From contig OY754968.1 in NCBI GenBank assembly GCA_963576475.1, positions 17,434,734-17,498,733 on the forward strand: a stretch of 64,000 bases of DNA, given 5' to 3'. The position numbers and the translations under genes are program-made. Positions within the stretch are counted from its first letter, which is position 1; every line of letters starts with the position of its first letter. The notes below the pieces were generated by a model. The model saw nothing but the letters and a program-made list of their open reading frames with translations. It did not search any database and had not been told where the DNA came from. Origin of the DNA: Molanna angustata (taxonomy: Eukaryota > Arthropoda > Insecta > Trichoptera > Molannidae). This document shows, in pieces, positions 11,002-23,791 of the stretch.

Positions 11002-11898
11002 AATATATATTGAGTATTTAGCAATAATATATATTGAGTTTTACTAATATATATTGAGTATTTAGCAATTTATTTATTTCCATTTATATTTACCATTTTA
11101 GAAACATGTGTCTAGAGATGATTGTAGGTAGGTACCTACATAATAAAGACTGTGTACTTTCTATGTCAGAAATTATTCACTTATTAGTTTCGTATTATTT
11201 ATATAATAAACAATAAGTACTTGATACGTACCGAAATGTTTATTTTTGGCTAACGTTTGTATTTTACCTATTATTACATATTTCCCTAATATTATTAATA
11301 ATTATAATCATTACGGAAAACACAGAATCAATATTAATATCCTGTTTATTCCATTCACTTGTTACATAATCAATTTCGCTTAGTTCAAGGCAAATAAGGG
11401 TTTAATGTGCTTATTACACGTAATACAATTATTATATTTGCACGATGCTTTAAATATAAAAGTACCTTAAAATATATTATGTTGGTACGATTGTTCGAGG
11501 CAGAAGGAAAGGTCACAGAAATAGTACACTAATAAATTAAATTATAATAATACAGACAGATGACTGAGCTAGTGAAATGGACAATCTTAAAAATAATTTT
11601 GAATATCTTCTTCGCATATCACAATTTGTCATATATTGGAATGAAATTTTGGGAAATGACGATCAATTTTCTTTGATACAAATAGTAAATTTTCCAAGTG
11701 TTGCATATGACAGATCAATATTTATAAACTATCTTAGATTCGTATGTTTTTGCGTAAATCAAAGTATAGGGTCTAGAATGAGCAATGTAAGTTGTGATAT
11801 CTTATGACTTGTCACAATACATGGGATATCACAATTTCGAAACATAACACATTGACATTGTTCATTGCAAAATAACAAAAACGATTTTTTTATATAAA
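11002..11898. other. Presumed intron; short local repeats only
   Basis: Just right of the SINE, ATATATATTGAGT(A)TTTAGCAAT recurs three times (10999-11070), a local AT-rich duplication. The rest is unassigned AT-rich DNA. Confidence 0.4.
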
Positions 11899-12144
11899 TC
11901 TATATTATAAATTTGAATGTATGTATCTATGTATGTATGTGTTGAATGCGCTCCTAAACCGTTCATCCGATTGCAATGAAACTTTGGTGAATTGTCGAGA
12001 GTATGTCCGGGATGGTTTCTGGATTAAAAAAAAACTGAAGGGCCTGAAGGGACGGGAGGTACTAAAGGGTCTGAAGCGACAGGTGGTAATAAAGGACCAT
12101 TTTCAATTGTACAGACAACACGAAGTTTGCCGGGGGTTCACTAG
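11899..12144 (+). mobile_element. Short non-autonomous Helitron
   Basis: Begins TCTATATTATAAATTTGAAT and ends GCCGGGGGTTCACTAG, preceded by A and followed by T. A 5' TC, a 3' CTAG and insertion between A and T are the Helitron hallmarks. Internal text such as GTTCATCCGATTGCAATGAA and GGGATGGTTTCTGGATT matches the longer copy at 35895-38408. About 246 bases with no coding sequence, so it would depend on an autonomous partner. Confidence 0.8.
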
Positions 12145-12784
12145 TATAATATAAAAATTGACATCTTTTGATATGTTATCTTTTAATAAAATAAACATAC
12201 AAATTAGCTGGCATATTTTTTAACTCATACAACTCATACGTTTTATAATTTTGTATATATTTGTTTCGTGTCAAGATGTCTAATGTGTAATACTTAGAAA
12301 TTCTTTAAAATAAAAAGGTAATCTCTCTCAACATGTTGAGCATACCTAATACATTTCCAGCACAAATCATAATCGTGAGAATTTAATAGTTGTTAATTTA
12401 TAATTATATAGGAACTAAAAAAATAACTAACGCATACACCTATTTACTATTCACAATAGTCTAAAAATATCAATGAGATGTTAATTACAACTAAAATGTA
12501 TAAAAAACGTGGACTTTGGTATAATGATTACAAATACTCGTATTAGGTACATACTTTAGTCACGATATTAAAAAATATACAAAAAAAAAATATTTTTAAA
12601 ACACAATAACTAATTATTTACCAAGTAAGCGTTGCGTTGTTTGTTCATTTATGTCATTGTTTATAAATAATATTTTAAACAAAAATGGTATCATTCAAGG
12701 TTGTATATTTTTCTTACCTATCTACATTAATAACTAAACCCTATAACGCAAAAATATTTTTCTTTTACTTCATTTTACATATCA
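12145..12784. other. Presumed intron, nothing recognised
   Basis: AT-rich sequence with homopolymer A/T runs and no identifiable element. Confidence 0.4.
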
Positions 12785-13633
12785 CTAGTTGCATGTAACA
12801 CATGAGATCCAAATGTCGACGGCTATAGTATGTATAATTGAAGAATACGTACCAAACAATAAACACTTAAACGCAATATTATAAATATTTTAAGATATTT
12901 TGTTTTGTATATAAAACATATAAGTATGTATGTCAGGATAGGATAGTATGGAGGTCAGTCTTTTTTTCTTACCCAGAATATGAAAACAGGATGATGGTAT
13001 GTATGTATGTATGTTTGGAGATAAAGTATTAAACTATTGAGTCTCCGTAGATATTGTGTAATGTATACTGCCATACAAATTGTATAAAACGATGTCGTCA
13101 CTAAATTCAATTATTATAAACAATGTTAAAAAAAGTTTGAGATGTACTACTACAATGTGAATATTTTTTACAAGCAAATTAAATCATTTAGTTGGGGGGT
13201 TTCAGCTTTTTTCGATATTTTTAAAAACTTTGGAAATATAGGCAGTTAAACACATAAATTTATCATAAAAAAATGTTTTTCTTAATTCAAAATATTCGAG
13301 AAACTCTGTATTTTTTTTTGAAAAAATAATTTTGAGATTTTGTATCTGTCTATATTTATACCAAATTTTGAGTGTTCTAGCTTATATGGTTTTTGAAATA
13401 CTTATATGGAAAAATATAGGTATATCAATTATTAAAAATTCAAAAGTTGGAAACCCCTGAGTGAAACTAAAATTCAAAATTCTGAGTATAAGAGTTTTGT
13501 AGGCTTATAACTACCTATATATTCTGAAATTTTGGGCTCTGTAAATTGAGCGGATCAAAAGTTATTAGGGGGGGGGACAGACAGACATACAGACACACTA
13601 AATGTTCGACTCTTGAACAAATCGACAGTTGGA
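12785..13633 (-). mobile_element. HINE-like Helentron relative, internally deleted
   Basis: On the minus strand it starts T|CCAACTGTCGATTTGTTCAA and ends GTGTTACATGCAACTAG|T. The subterminal inverted repeat near the 3' end is decayed. The body runs in family order: CTTTTGATCCGCTCAATTTA, GAAACCCCCCAACTAAATG and GACGACATCGTTTTATACAA. The segment between the 5' hairpin and the microsatellite is missing. The microsatellite is reduced to a GTCTGTATGTCTGTCTGT-like run next to a run of nine C. Confidence 0.8.
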
Positions 13634-14255
13634 TTATTCCATGACGAAATAATTACGATTTCTTCTTAATACATAAATTAAATTTGATATATTTCTAAAA
13701 TTTATATTTATTTTGTTTTTATAAAAAATATTACTATGTATAACTTGCGTGTATACATTTTAACACTATGTTTTTTTAAATTAAATTTTTTTTTTAATAT
13801 TCTTGGAATATCACTTTTTTTACAGTGTCTGTTTTTCATTCAGATTTCTCTATGTATGTGGTGATATATTTAATGACAAACATTTTATTTGTTTATCCAA
13901 TATGTATTAAAAAAATAAAACCGGGAAAAATAGTTAAACACTTTTAGAAAACTGAATAGAAATCTATGAATTAAGTTAAATATTTTCGTACTAGTATTTA
14001 ACTATGGTAAATAGAATGAAGCAAGACTACCTACATAAGTACAATACTCGACTATAAGTCATGTACTACACCTTTATTTCTTACATCATTCGTATTTCCC
14101 ATATTGTTAGCGTGGGAATACGTTACATTGTGAATTATAATAAATATGTACCTTAACTTCCTATTTAAATATTGCAAGATGAAATCGTATATAAAACATA
14201 TCAACTTTGTAATGTACTTTTCTAAAGGTATCCTTCTACTTTAAATCTTTATATA
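13634..14255. other. Presumed intron, nothing recognised
   Basis: AT-rich, poly-T-bearing sequence without an identifiable element. Confidence 0.4.
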
Positions 14256-14580
14256 GGTATATATAATTCTTCTGTACGTGTGTATGTCACTGAACTCCTA
14301 AAAGGATGGACCGATTTTGATGATTTTTTGTGTATATGTTTGAGTCGGTCTCTGGGTCGTTTGAATTCACGGTTAGTATCAATAATTATAATAGTGAAAA
14401 AACACATTTAATATTTTTTACGCCTGGTGTTATACAAACAGTATATTTTGAAATATAGGTAGGTACAATAAAATGCGAAACAAGAGATTTATTAATATTT
14501 TTAAATAATATAGGTAATTTTTTGTACAAGTCTATGTCACTGAACTCCTAAACTGTTGGACCTACTTGTTAATAATAACT
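14256..14580 (+). mobile_element. Two truncated Helitron-like 5' ends
   Basis: TATGTCACTGAACTCCTAAA appears at about 14284 and again near 14535, each followed by a GGA-CC--TT--T context. This is a Helitron-type 5' segment common in lepidopteran DNA, recognised from memory. Neither copy reaches a CTAG end that I can assign. Confidence 0.45.
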
Positions 14581-14584
14581 TACA

Positions 14585-14990
14585 TAGTTCACCATCCATT
14601 CTGAGTGTTGCCTCTTTTATGTGAGGTGAGACTGATGTATGAGTATACATACACGCATGTGTCGTGCTTCCTTTTTATACAGTATTGCACTCCCGCACAC
14701 GTTTAGCTGGTCACCCCAATGTGGGATATGGTGTGTGGTTTTTTGTTTGTTGAACCAACTAATGGGGCCTGAGCCAAGTTGAAAACGCTTAACGATATCA
14801 CCAAACGCTATATTTTTTGTATGGGATTTGGCGTTTGTTGTAGATTTTTTTCTACAATAACTAACAACAAACGTCAAATCCCATACAAAAAAATAGCGTT
14901 TGGTGATAGTGTTTTCGATTTGACTCAGGGGCATGGTAGGCAAACCACGTTCAGGCAGGACAATGTCTGTTGACTCCTCTAGTACATGAA
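14585..14990 (+). repeat. Interspersed repeat (family D) interrupted by a MITE
   Basis: Starts AGTTCACCATCCATTCTGAG, followed by GTGAGGTGAGACTGATGTAT and CACCCCAATGTGGGATATGG, as in the 39640-39865 copy read on the minus strand. A palindromic element at 14781-14916 interrupts it. The text resumes GATTTGACTCAGGGGCATGG. Confidence 0.55.
14781..14916. mobile_element. Palindromic MITE, 136 bp
   Basis: Arms GAAAACGCTTAACGATATCA... and ...TGATAGTGTTTTC are reverse complements over about 60 bases. Shared core words are CACCAAACGCTAT / ATAGCGTTTGGTG and TGTATGGGATTTG / CAAATCCCATACA. The centre is about TAGATTTTTTTCTA. No clear target duplication is visible, so the superfamily is unknown. Confidence 0.8.
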
Positions 14991-15178
14991 TATAATACTT
15001 TATTTTATTTTATTAAAACCTTAACAAACATACAGTCATACAAATATAAGGAGTGTAATATCGCAAATATAAGGAGTGTCTTTAGGAACTAGGGGTCGAG
15101 TAATAATTAGGTACCTATCACATTTTTGTGACAAATCATCACCCTAGTCTATCATAATATGTATAGTAATAATTATTC

Positions 15179-15399
15179 TTGTCGGCCTTCATGGCTCAGT
15201 ATATTAGATGTGTGACTCCTGAGTCAACATTCTCTGGCTCAATTCCCGCTGGAGACACAGTTATTTATTGTGTTTTAGTCTGTGAGTCTGTGAGACGATA
15301 ATCATGTTAAGTCTCCAGAATTTGGCTCCGACTTGTTATTGGATACCTACGTGTTAAACGAATATTTGCGCGAGAAGCGATACAAAATAAAAAAAAATG
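15179..15399 (+). repeat. tRNA-derived SINE (family B)
   Basis: Head GTCGGCCTTCATGGCTCAGT, B-box-like GGCTCAATTCCCGCTGGAGA, body GTGAGACGATAATCATGTTA and AAGTCTCCAGAATTTGGCTC, then GCGCGAGAAGCGATACAAAA and an A-rich tail. B-box changes show it is an old copy. Confidence 0.8.
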
Positions 15400-18301
15400 T
15401 AATTCCCAGAACTTTGCAATCAAACGAGTTATTTCATATTATATTAAGAGTTGCAGTAAAATATGTTTGTGTATTTTTTTTTCGAAACTATTACATCCAT
15501 TGAACCAACAACGTCTCGGTGATTGAACAAAAAATAGGATTTGTCAATTTCTTCTGGCGAAGGTTAACGATGAAATATTATGTAAATAATGTGTGAAAAC
15601 AAAAAGTACACAATTTCACGCTCATTTCCATGAAACATGTTGACGGATTCTCAGTTATTTCGAAGGTCCGATCTTTGACCACTTATAATTGGTTTGAATA
15701 TTAAAAATGTGGTTTCATTGTCACGTCCATGAAATATTTAACATGGAAAAAATGCACAAAAAAATAATCTGCAACAAGTCAAATATAATATTTGTGATCA
15801 CTTAAAAATGAAATGTTTTATAAATTAAGAATTGACGGATAGAAATAAGTATGTAATGACACCTTACAATGAAAATATTCTCAGATAATAGTATGCTTTA
15901 CATTAAAAATATATGTCAATACATAATTTTCATAGTAAGGTAGAGACATGAATTATTCGCGTTATTTTTTTGGAAGAGACGTGTTATTTTTGTTAAAAGG
16001 CGAAAAGCGGCGTATTATTCGCGTTATTATATTTGGAAAAGTGGTGTTATTATTATTATGAAAAGAATGACTTTTTAAGAAACCAATGTACTACAAAGAA
16101 ATATAAATAAAGAGAAATCAACGCATGCTTTAGATTTTGTATTCAAATCACATTTATTTATATTTATATGTAAAAAACAACATAATTTATTTCGGAATAT
16201 TTTGAATTTCGAAACGTTTTATTGCGGATGTGATGTAATGTGTAATACGAAGAAAAATGCCTAAAAATTAAAATCGGTTATCATCTTTCGTTCGCTCATC
16301 GCACTTAAAAATGTTGGTTAAAATATAAAAAAATCCCCATTTTATATTTTTTAGTAAGTAAAAACTATTACAATAAACACATTTTATGTTTTTTGCTGGT
16401 TTGATGGCTCAAATATCCTAAATAAATTTTATTCATATCAATAATCTATATTTTTTCCGTTCTCGCAAGGTCTTAGAAAAAAACTCAATATTACAAATTT
16501 TTCACAATTTCCACTGTGGAGCTCTTTTGTCGTTTTGCTAGAACAAAACGAACCAGAAGTTACTTTAAATAGATTTAATTGAAATATATTCTTCCTAAGT
16601 GGTTAGTTATTGTAAAATAATAAGAGAAAGACTCGTAATAGGGCAGATATCAAAATCCAGTTCACACTTCTTGAGGAAACTTGGGGTCTATTCTTTGACG
16701 GACTACGATATACGATAGTTTGTTAGCCGAAAAATTAAAAACCAAACGATTGCGCGGGAATATGAAAGAAGAACACATTTGAATAATTTATCTCCTTCAT
16801 CGGGTTCAGCAAAAAATATATCCCATAATTTCTTATTTTTTTCACAACTAAAATTAGTAGTTTGATGGCAATGTAACCAACACTGGATGTGATATTCAAT
16901 ATACGTAAATCTGGTGCTGATTCGCGGCACAAATTACCATTTTAATTTTTTTTTCTGCAATAATAAAAATAGTCCTAATAATTGCGAATTCATAACTTCC
17001 CACTATATCCCCATGGGGTGGTGAAGATTAAAAAAAAGGGAATGTGAAAGTATAGAGCCTAGTTCGGTTACTATAGTTTCTATATCCTTATGGGGTAGTG
17101 AGGAGTAAAAACAAAATGTGATCGCGTAGACCGGCCAATATTTCCTACACAACAACTATTTTCTCCTTGATCTCTGTTGAGATGTTTCACGATGTTTTAA
17201 CCTTCGTTTTTCATACAGATCCGTTCAATGAAACTTTTATTAAAAATAATTGTATTACTTTATTACGAGTAGTTCTTCGAAATTCTACTCAAAGCTCCAA
17301 TTTAATAAATGAGATTTGATATTTCGCAACTTAAAGCTTATCATTTACTTCAAATTATTTATTTTACGTGTATCATGTATAATTTACTATATGATAATTA
17401 TATGAGCTTCGTCATAATGTCATAATGTTCCAACATAAATATGTATACCGAATGCTGAAAAAATGTGCATTCCGTTAATTTCAATTGAAATCATATCGAT
17501 AGTGTGGTTCATATTGGTACACAGAGTTGATAATTTTTCAATGGACAATCGGAGGTCGTATTTAATACCTATGTACATAAAAAGTTTTAAAAATAAGCAA
17601 ATGCAAATTTGTTTTAAAAACGTGTACAACGGAAATGTCTGATACAAAACTGCACTTTTATGGATTATATTAAATGCTATGATGGGAGTTTAATATTGAC
17701 AACAATAAATATCTAAAAATATATTAAATGTTATGATGGGAGTTTGATGTTGACAATATGTTATCCAAAAATAAACAATTATTAGGTGCCTATAAAAAAG
17801 TTTATAAATTTCAATTTTCTACTACAGAATAAGTACCTACCTAATAATGTAGAGAACTAATAGAGAGAATCATCTCAATACAAGAAATGATAATATAATT
17901 ATCAATTGTGTGAACCTGTTAATCATTTTTTATGTAAGTAGGTACACAGTTTTTGTTTTCATTTTTCTCACAGTTTGTATACATATTGAGATGTGTCAAT
18001 AAAGAAGAGGCATAGATAAAAACTAATTGTCTTCGATCTTGTTGTTATTATCATAAGAATAAAATAAATCCAATTTTATTACGTAAGACAACAAACAATC
18101 TCTTCTGACACAGATGTCGATGTTAAACAACAAAGAGGTAAACATTATCTAATACATTATGTTGTGATGTAATTCTAACAGTACCTACTTATCTACTGAC
18201 ACTGCATCACATTCATGTTTTTGAGGGTTGCCGACTTTTATAGACAGAAGCGGATTCGAAACCAAATTTTATTTTATTTTTAAAATTTTATAAATATATC
18301 C
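15400..18301. other. Presumed intron; small duplications only
   Basis: Long AT-rich stretch without protein remnants. At 17044-17072 it contains GTGAAAGTATAGAGCCTAGT plus nine more bases, repeated exactly at 31977-32005. CTTCCCACTATATCCCC near 16998 recurs near 59598. At 17668-17755 a roughly 54-base segment (TATGATGGGAGTTT) is duplicated in tandem. Confidence 0.45.
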
Positions 18302-18740
18302 ACACACTGGATACACAAAACTTTACTATCTATCCCTATTCATAGTTCTGATTTTTTTAGCTCTTCATTTGAAGTACATTCAGCTAGGCTATGGAATAAC
18401 CTAAGTCCTGATATTACGTCGTCTATCTCATTAAACATCTTCAAGAAAAGGCTAAAGCAAAAATATTTATCTGACAACACTTGATTACATCTTCCTCTCC
18501 TCTTCCTTTCCTTATCCTTTAGTTTTCCTATCATTGCTATGAATTGTTCTTATTGTTTTTTTTTTAATATTCTTCTCCTGTATTTATTTATTTTGTAATA
18601 TGACTGATTGCCATAGTACACATTGTTTTGTATACTTAAAATTTACTCTGGTTGGTTGTAAGAAATTGTCATTAGGCAATAAGCCCGCCAGTGTACCTAC
18701 TAATTATATGTACAAAAAGATTTAAATAAATAAATAAATA
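18302..18740 (+). pseudogene. CR1/Jockey-like LINE C-terminus and complete 3' UTR
   Basis: The plus frame reads THWIHKTLLSIPIHSSDFFS, then SARLWNNLSPDI and LNIFKKRLKQKYLSDNT, stop at 18482-18484. 'ARLWN.LS..I...NIFK.RLK' is the C-terminal tail of many CR1/Jockey-like elements. The 3' UTR includes GGTTGGTTGTAAGAAATTGT and GGCAATAAGCCCGCCAGTGT and ends in (TAAA)n at 18725-18741. 5'-truncated. The 26155-26620 copy shares the protein tail and UTR. Confidence 0.8.
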
Positions 18741-18741
18741 A

Positions 18742-20587
18742 ACAAAAAAATTAACATCGCTAAAATCACGATCGGATAAATTTACTTCGCAAACCTTTTG
18801 AAAAATTGGAAAAACTTATTTTTTAATCACTCTGCTAATTCTATTGTGGCAGCATTTATTCCAATATTCAGTTCTACTTTGCTACATGAATACAAACGTT
18901 CATTTTTTACTGTCTTTCGTAGTACCTACCTACACAGTGGGTTTAAATTGCATAATGTTTGATAATCCTCTCTCAAACAAGAGTTTTTAACTCTATCGAG
19001 AGAGTATCAACATTATAATTTTGTTACATATAGTTTAAAGTAGAAATATTGCGTATTTTTATACGCCCAAATAAAATAATACATATAAAATTAAAATATT
19101 TTTTTTGTATTCCACATAATTTATAATTTGTTGTTTGTTTTAATGTATACTTGACTCTGGCCAATGTTCCTCCATTTGAGGTTACAAGAGCCAATTAAGT
19201 ATTAATATTAATCTTTTTATACAAATTACGGACTTGAAATAAATCTGCCAGTTTATGAATAAAATAGGAATACATCAAGTCTTACTTTGTTATATTACAT
19301 TATTTTGAATCCACTGTGTGTTTGTTTCTCCCGATGCAGGACTTTTCCGAGTGAGCCAGGCAGTGGCAAGCTAACGTCATCATATTGTAAACCATAGTAA
19401 ACATGTCGTAAATAAATAAATACGAATGAACGATCATTCGAGTGGACACTCAGAAATCTTATGTGGTTATTATCACCTTCCGTTGGCGTCACCATCACCT
19501 AGACAGTGAAATTTATCTTCCCACTCAAGTGACAACTCGCTCTTTTATGCAACACGAAGTACGGAATTACCGCAATCGATATTTCTAAATGCCAATCAAT
19601 TGAAAATATATAAGGTCAATCTGGATGACCCTCGGGTCAACTACTTGACACTTGCAGAAAAACCCCATTAAATAAATTGTTGAAAACAAATGATAAAAAA
19701 AAACATATACTCGTAACTAGTGAATCATGTATGATCGACAAATTGTAGTGTCCATATTATTCTTTATTTGAACGCATCTAACATAAAATTTTACTATGAA
19801 CTAAACGGTAATAAGATAATTTATATATTAGATATATATTTCGTGTGGTTTTTAGATTAATAATAATAAAATCCTTTTTTTTGTGTTTACAAATAATTTT
19901 TTATGTATCAATTTATTATGTCGATTAGGTACCTATTTGATATTGTAAGCTATAACAAATTATACAAAAGTATATTTAGTCAAAACTAAGGGGTTCATTG
20001 AGTAAGTAAATATTTATATTAAAAAGCAACTCATATCTATTTAAAATATTTGTTTATCTGGAGTACCTACTTTAAGGCATTAAAAATTACGATTTCTTAT
20101 TTACGGTAATGGCCTTGCTTCAATTTTTATGAGTGATAACCCTACATGGTTTGTAATAGTAATATTTTCTTATGATTATGCCTCAGGTGAGAAGATGAAA
20201 TGTCAGGTGTTAAATCTTGTTAAATACTTGATTCATTATTGCTTATCTGAATCAAATAATCGAGGGGCACGGTCTTAAATACGACAAAATGTTGTATAAC
20301 GTGAATGAAATTTTGAATATCTTAAATAGGTTGGAAATAAATGTTTCCAATATTATTATTAAGTACGTCTTTAAATATTATTAAGTACCTACCTATCAAT
20401 AATTACTTGTAAACCTTATAAACTAGTGAACTGAATAGAGTTAAAAAAACTTACAGCCATTTATCAGGACTGGTTATTGGGAGATGTGTCAATTAATACA
20501 TTAAATTAACAGCTTTTACAATTAAAAGTTTTATTAAGGTTTTAATAAACTCTTTTAACACAACTTACGACTAGGTAATATTACAAT
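18742..20587. other. Presumed intron; possible decayed retro-tail
   Basis: Mostly AT-rich unassigned DNA. Near 19310-19420 a GC-richer segment (GAGTGAGCCAGGCAGTGGCA) ends in GTAAATAAATAAATAC, which could be the 3' end of an unrecognised retroelement. No protein motif supports it. Confidence 0.35.
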
Positions 20588-20647
20588 TTCGTTCATTTAT
20601 AGCACAAGCATTTAAGCTTAATTTAGGGAATTTATGAGGATGTACTA
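20588..20647 (+). repeat. SINE family C, body fragment
   Basis: TTCGTTCATTTATAGCACAA, then GCTTAATTTAGGGAATTTAT and GAGGATGTACT, match the body of the family C SINEs (for example 33168-33225). The tRNA-like head is missing. Confidence 0.6.
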
Positions 20648-22104
20648 AAAAATATAAACAACCTGCACATTATTATTAATAAATACAAGTATCTCATTTT
20701 TTTTTTTCAAGAAAAATTGGTTAAATCTTATGTAATCAATACAGAAAGATAAAAGGAACGCGAGAGAGTTATGGAACATTTTGGGACTATTTGAGAGTTC
20801 GCACATTGTTTAACTAATATTTTTCTGCTATATTACAAATTTAACAATGTATTTACTCAATTGACCGTGACTTTCCTAGAAAAAAAAAGGTCATCACAAC
20901 AACAAACTTTCTTCATTACGTTGGTTGGTTGTTGATTGTCTTTTTGCAATACATTTGTCTTTGTATACTTCATTCATGTACAACATTAGTGTTTTAAAAA
21001 GCACTGTAAAAGGCGTTGTTTTGTTTGTACCTTAGTACGGAACTGCCGCCTCCTGACATATGTAAAGTTTACAGAAATGACATATTCAATAATCCGTTTA
21101 AATGATTACGATATTACATTTTCAAACGATGTAATAAACTGTAACTGTTTTTTTTAATATACACAAATATGAATCAAATTCAACACAGATGCGAATAACA
21201 TATAGAGGTACAAATAAAAATACTTTTAGTTATATTGGTTTAATTTGTTTATTACGAAACGCGCTAATAATCAAGTTAAATTTATAATATATATTTAAGT
21301 AATATATGATCATATTTTGTTTTATATTTAATTGTTTATTTATTAATTTGATTTTAATGTATTGTAAATTCACTATGTAATACGATAAATAAATAAGATA
21401 CATTGTGTTGAGTTCTATCAAGAATTCTCGGTCGAAAAACTAAACCTAGAGTTGCAAATGTATAGGTAGGTACATTTGCAATTGTATATATACAATTTCA
21501 CTCTCATGGACGACAGCGAAGCAACTTATAATTTTATTTAAAAATCGTGACAGCATACTTTACTGAGTGACCCAATTCGTTGATTCCTTGTAGAATCAAA
21601 ATTGATAATAATATAATTTCAATGTTACTCTCATCAAAACCATTACATGGTCATTATAATTATTACTCCACGTAATTCATGATCTTTGAAAGTTCATTGG
21701 TGTTATTGCATACATAGTACATATTATTATTATTATTATCTATCAAATATAACATATAAGTACATAGCTAGATCAACACCAATCAATACGAAAAATAATT
21801 ATATTAGTCAATTAAATTAATGAAAAAGGTAAAGTATCATCATTGATGAATTTATTGAAAGTCAGAATTTATTTATTACTGAAAATAAATTCCTAATAAG
21901 TAATTTCTCAAGTTTAAGTGATCATGCCTAGTCAATCGGTTAAAAAATTTTATTTTTAGAAAACGCAAATAAAATTTGTAAGTTTGGTAATATTTTTTTT
22001 TCTTACTAAGATTATTTGCGTATTCAATTTACCAATTAACCAAGTTAACAATTGACTTCAGTGACAAAAACTATCATCAATTATTCCCAAATTGATATCA
22101 TTGA
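20648..22104. other. Presumed intron, nothing recognised
   Basis: AT-rich DNA with poly-T runs, no recognisable element and no coding signal. Confidence 0.4.
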
Positions 22105-22345
22105 TATTTCTTTACAATATACCATCACGACATCAACAGGATTTCGCAGTCTCCTTCCCCATTCCAAAATGAACGTTTTAAAACTTGTAGTTCTTTTCAT
22201 CCCCGGAGCGGCTGCTCGTCGGACAAAACAAGAAACTAACATCAAGCATATTTCATACCACAACCGCAAACGTGGAGGCCCGTCAATAATGGTGAGGATT
22301 TCCCACTCAACAGTGCACCAACACGACATGTCCCCGATGGAATAT
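22105..22345 (+). repeat. Interspersed repeat (family E)
   Basis: Landmarks GTAGTTCTTTTCATCCCCGG, GCTCGTCGGACAAAACAAGA, and CATCAAGCATATTTCATACC. The same succession occurs at 33268-33575 (plus) and on the minus strand inside 59322-59600. GC content is higher than in the surroundings. Short open frames here differ between copies and are not genes. Confidence 0.65.
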
Positions 22346-23380
22346 CTTCAGTAAAAAGTATTAACTAATCCTATATATCCTATATAGGTAGTAACAATGT
22401 ATGTAACAAGGATCACTGACAAACGAGTGTATAGCCGTAAATCATTATAGAATATAGAATATAATAGAGTTACATTGTAGGTACAATTCATTAGCGAAAA
22501 TAATAGATTTACGTTACAGAGTATAATTAATCTAGACGACATGTTAGAAATGTTGTTCAAGGAACAAAAGATACCTAGTAAATTATTATTTTATTCTTAA
22601 TTTTTTCATTATTTTCTATGCACCAAATGACAGTATTCGTGTATTTGAAATTCTTATATCTTTCTCCTTTGTCCTTTTACTTTTGTAAAATGAAATAGTG
22701 AATGAGATGGTTTCCCACACAATGATAATATCATATTAGAACCAGGACAAATTTTGAAGAGATAAAATAAACCACAATATTACAAAACTTTTCAACAATG
22801 CAAAACGTATCTAGAGATGGTTAGGTTCAGGGATTTTGAAATTGCTGAAAAAAGTTTTTTCATACAACAATGGGTTGTTAATAGTACCTATACAAGAAAG
22901 ACGATAAACATGGTATAGCAAAGTATGGAAAGTTGTAGTCAAATAGAATATCATGTTTATTAGAATATTAAGTCAATTTCACATTAAAAGCTTGTACAAG
23001 GATTGTGTAAGTAATCAAGTATGTAATCATAAATGTGTAAGCACGAAATCTGAGTCGCTTTGAATATGGTAGAAATCGCCTCGATAATAGCCAACCTACG
23101 AGAAAAGACGGCAGTTGAAAAAGAAAAAAACCTTTTATTTAAATGAGTTTCAACGACATAACAATGGTCTTAGGTTTAAATTCTGCCTTGACCTACGTTG
23201 TTCATTCATTAAATCACAAGCAGTTGCCTATTTCGGAGAATTATATAAACTTTAATTAACATATCCATTTTAATCGAATATGAAATCATTAACTTTGTTG
23301 TGCATAACAATAAAATGTACACATTCTTTCACAACTTAGTATTTAAATACGTGTATTGTTACTATCGGTTTCGGGACCGA
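22346..23380. other. Presumed intron, nothing recognised
   Basis: AT-rich unassigned DNA; no tandem or inverted repeats over 20 bases were seen. Confidence 0.4.
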
Positions 23381-23571
23381 CAGGGGGGGCAAGTCCGGTC
23401 AAGCAGTGAAATCAATACCCTTTTGATTACCCGTATCATGGATATAATTATCATATGGAATTATATAATATCAATATATTATAGAACACCATATGAAAAT
23501 TATATCCTTGATGTGGGTATCCTTGTGAGGGTTTTGATTTCACCGCACTTTAACGGCACTTGCTCTCCAGG
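23381..23571. mobile_element. Fold-back MITE, about 190 bp
   Basis: The left arm has GCAAGTCCGGTCAAGCAGTG, then AAATCAATACCC and GGATATAATTATCATATGG. The complemented right arm has GCAAGTGCCGTTAAAGTGCG, then AAATCAAAACCC and GGATATAATTTTCATATGG. Arms of about 70 bases with clear divergence surround a short AT spacer. The ends (CAGGGGGGGC / GCCTGGAGAGC) are too diverged to name a superfamily. Confidence 0.7.
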
Positions 23572-23617
23572 CTAATTCACAACGGTATTAGCTAAATATA
23601 CAATAAACGTGGTTAAA

Positions 23618-23791
23618 GCCGGTTGCAGACATAAAGCTAATCTAAGTTAGTTTAGCTTAGCTCGCTTACCTGAGGTCGTTTTTCATACAAATGTCCAGAC
23701 CGCAAACTATGTGAGCTAGTATGAAAAATGACCTCAGCTATGCGAGCTAAGCTAAATTAACTTAGCTTAACTTTCGGTGTGCACAACCGAC
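23618..23791. mobile_element. Fold-back MITE, about 175 bp
   Basis: The left arm is GCCGGTTGCAGACATAAAGC followed by TTAGCTTAGCTCGC and CTGAGGTCGTTTTTCATAC. The complemented right arm is TCGGTTGTGCACACCGAAAG, then the same TTAGCTTAGCTCGC and CTGAGGTCATTTTTCATAC. Arms of about 75 bases, non-coding. It sits 46 bases from the preceding unrelated fold-back. Confidence 0.75.
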
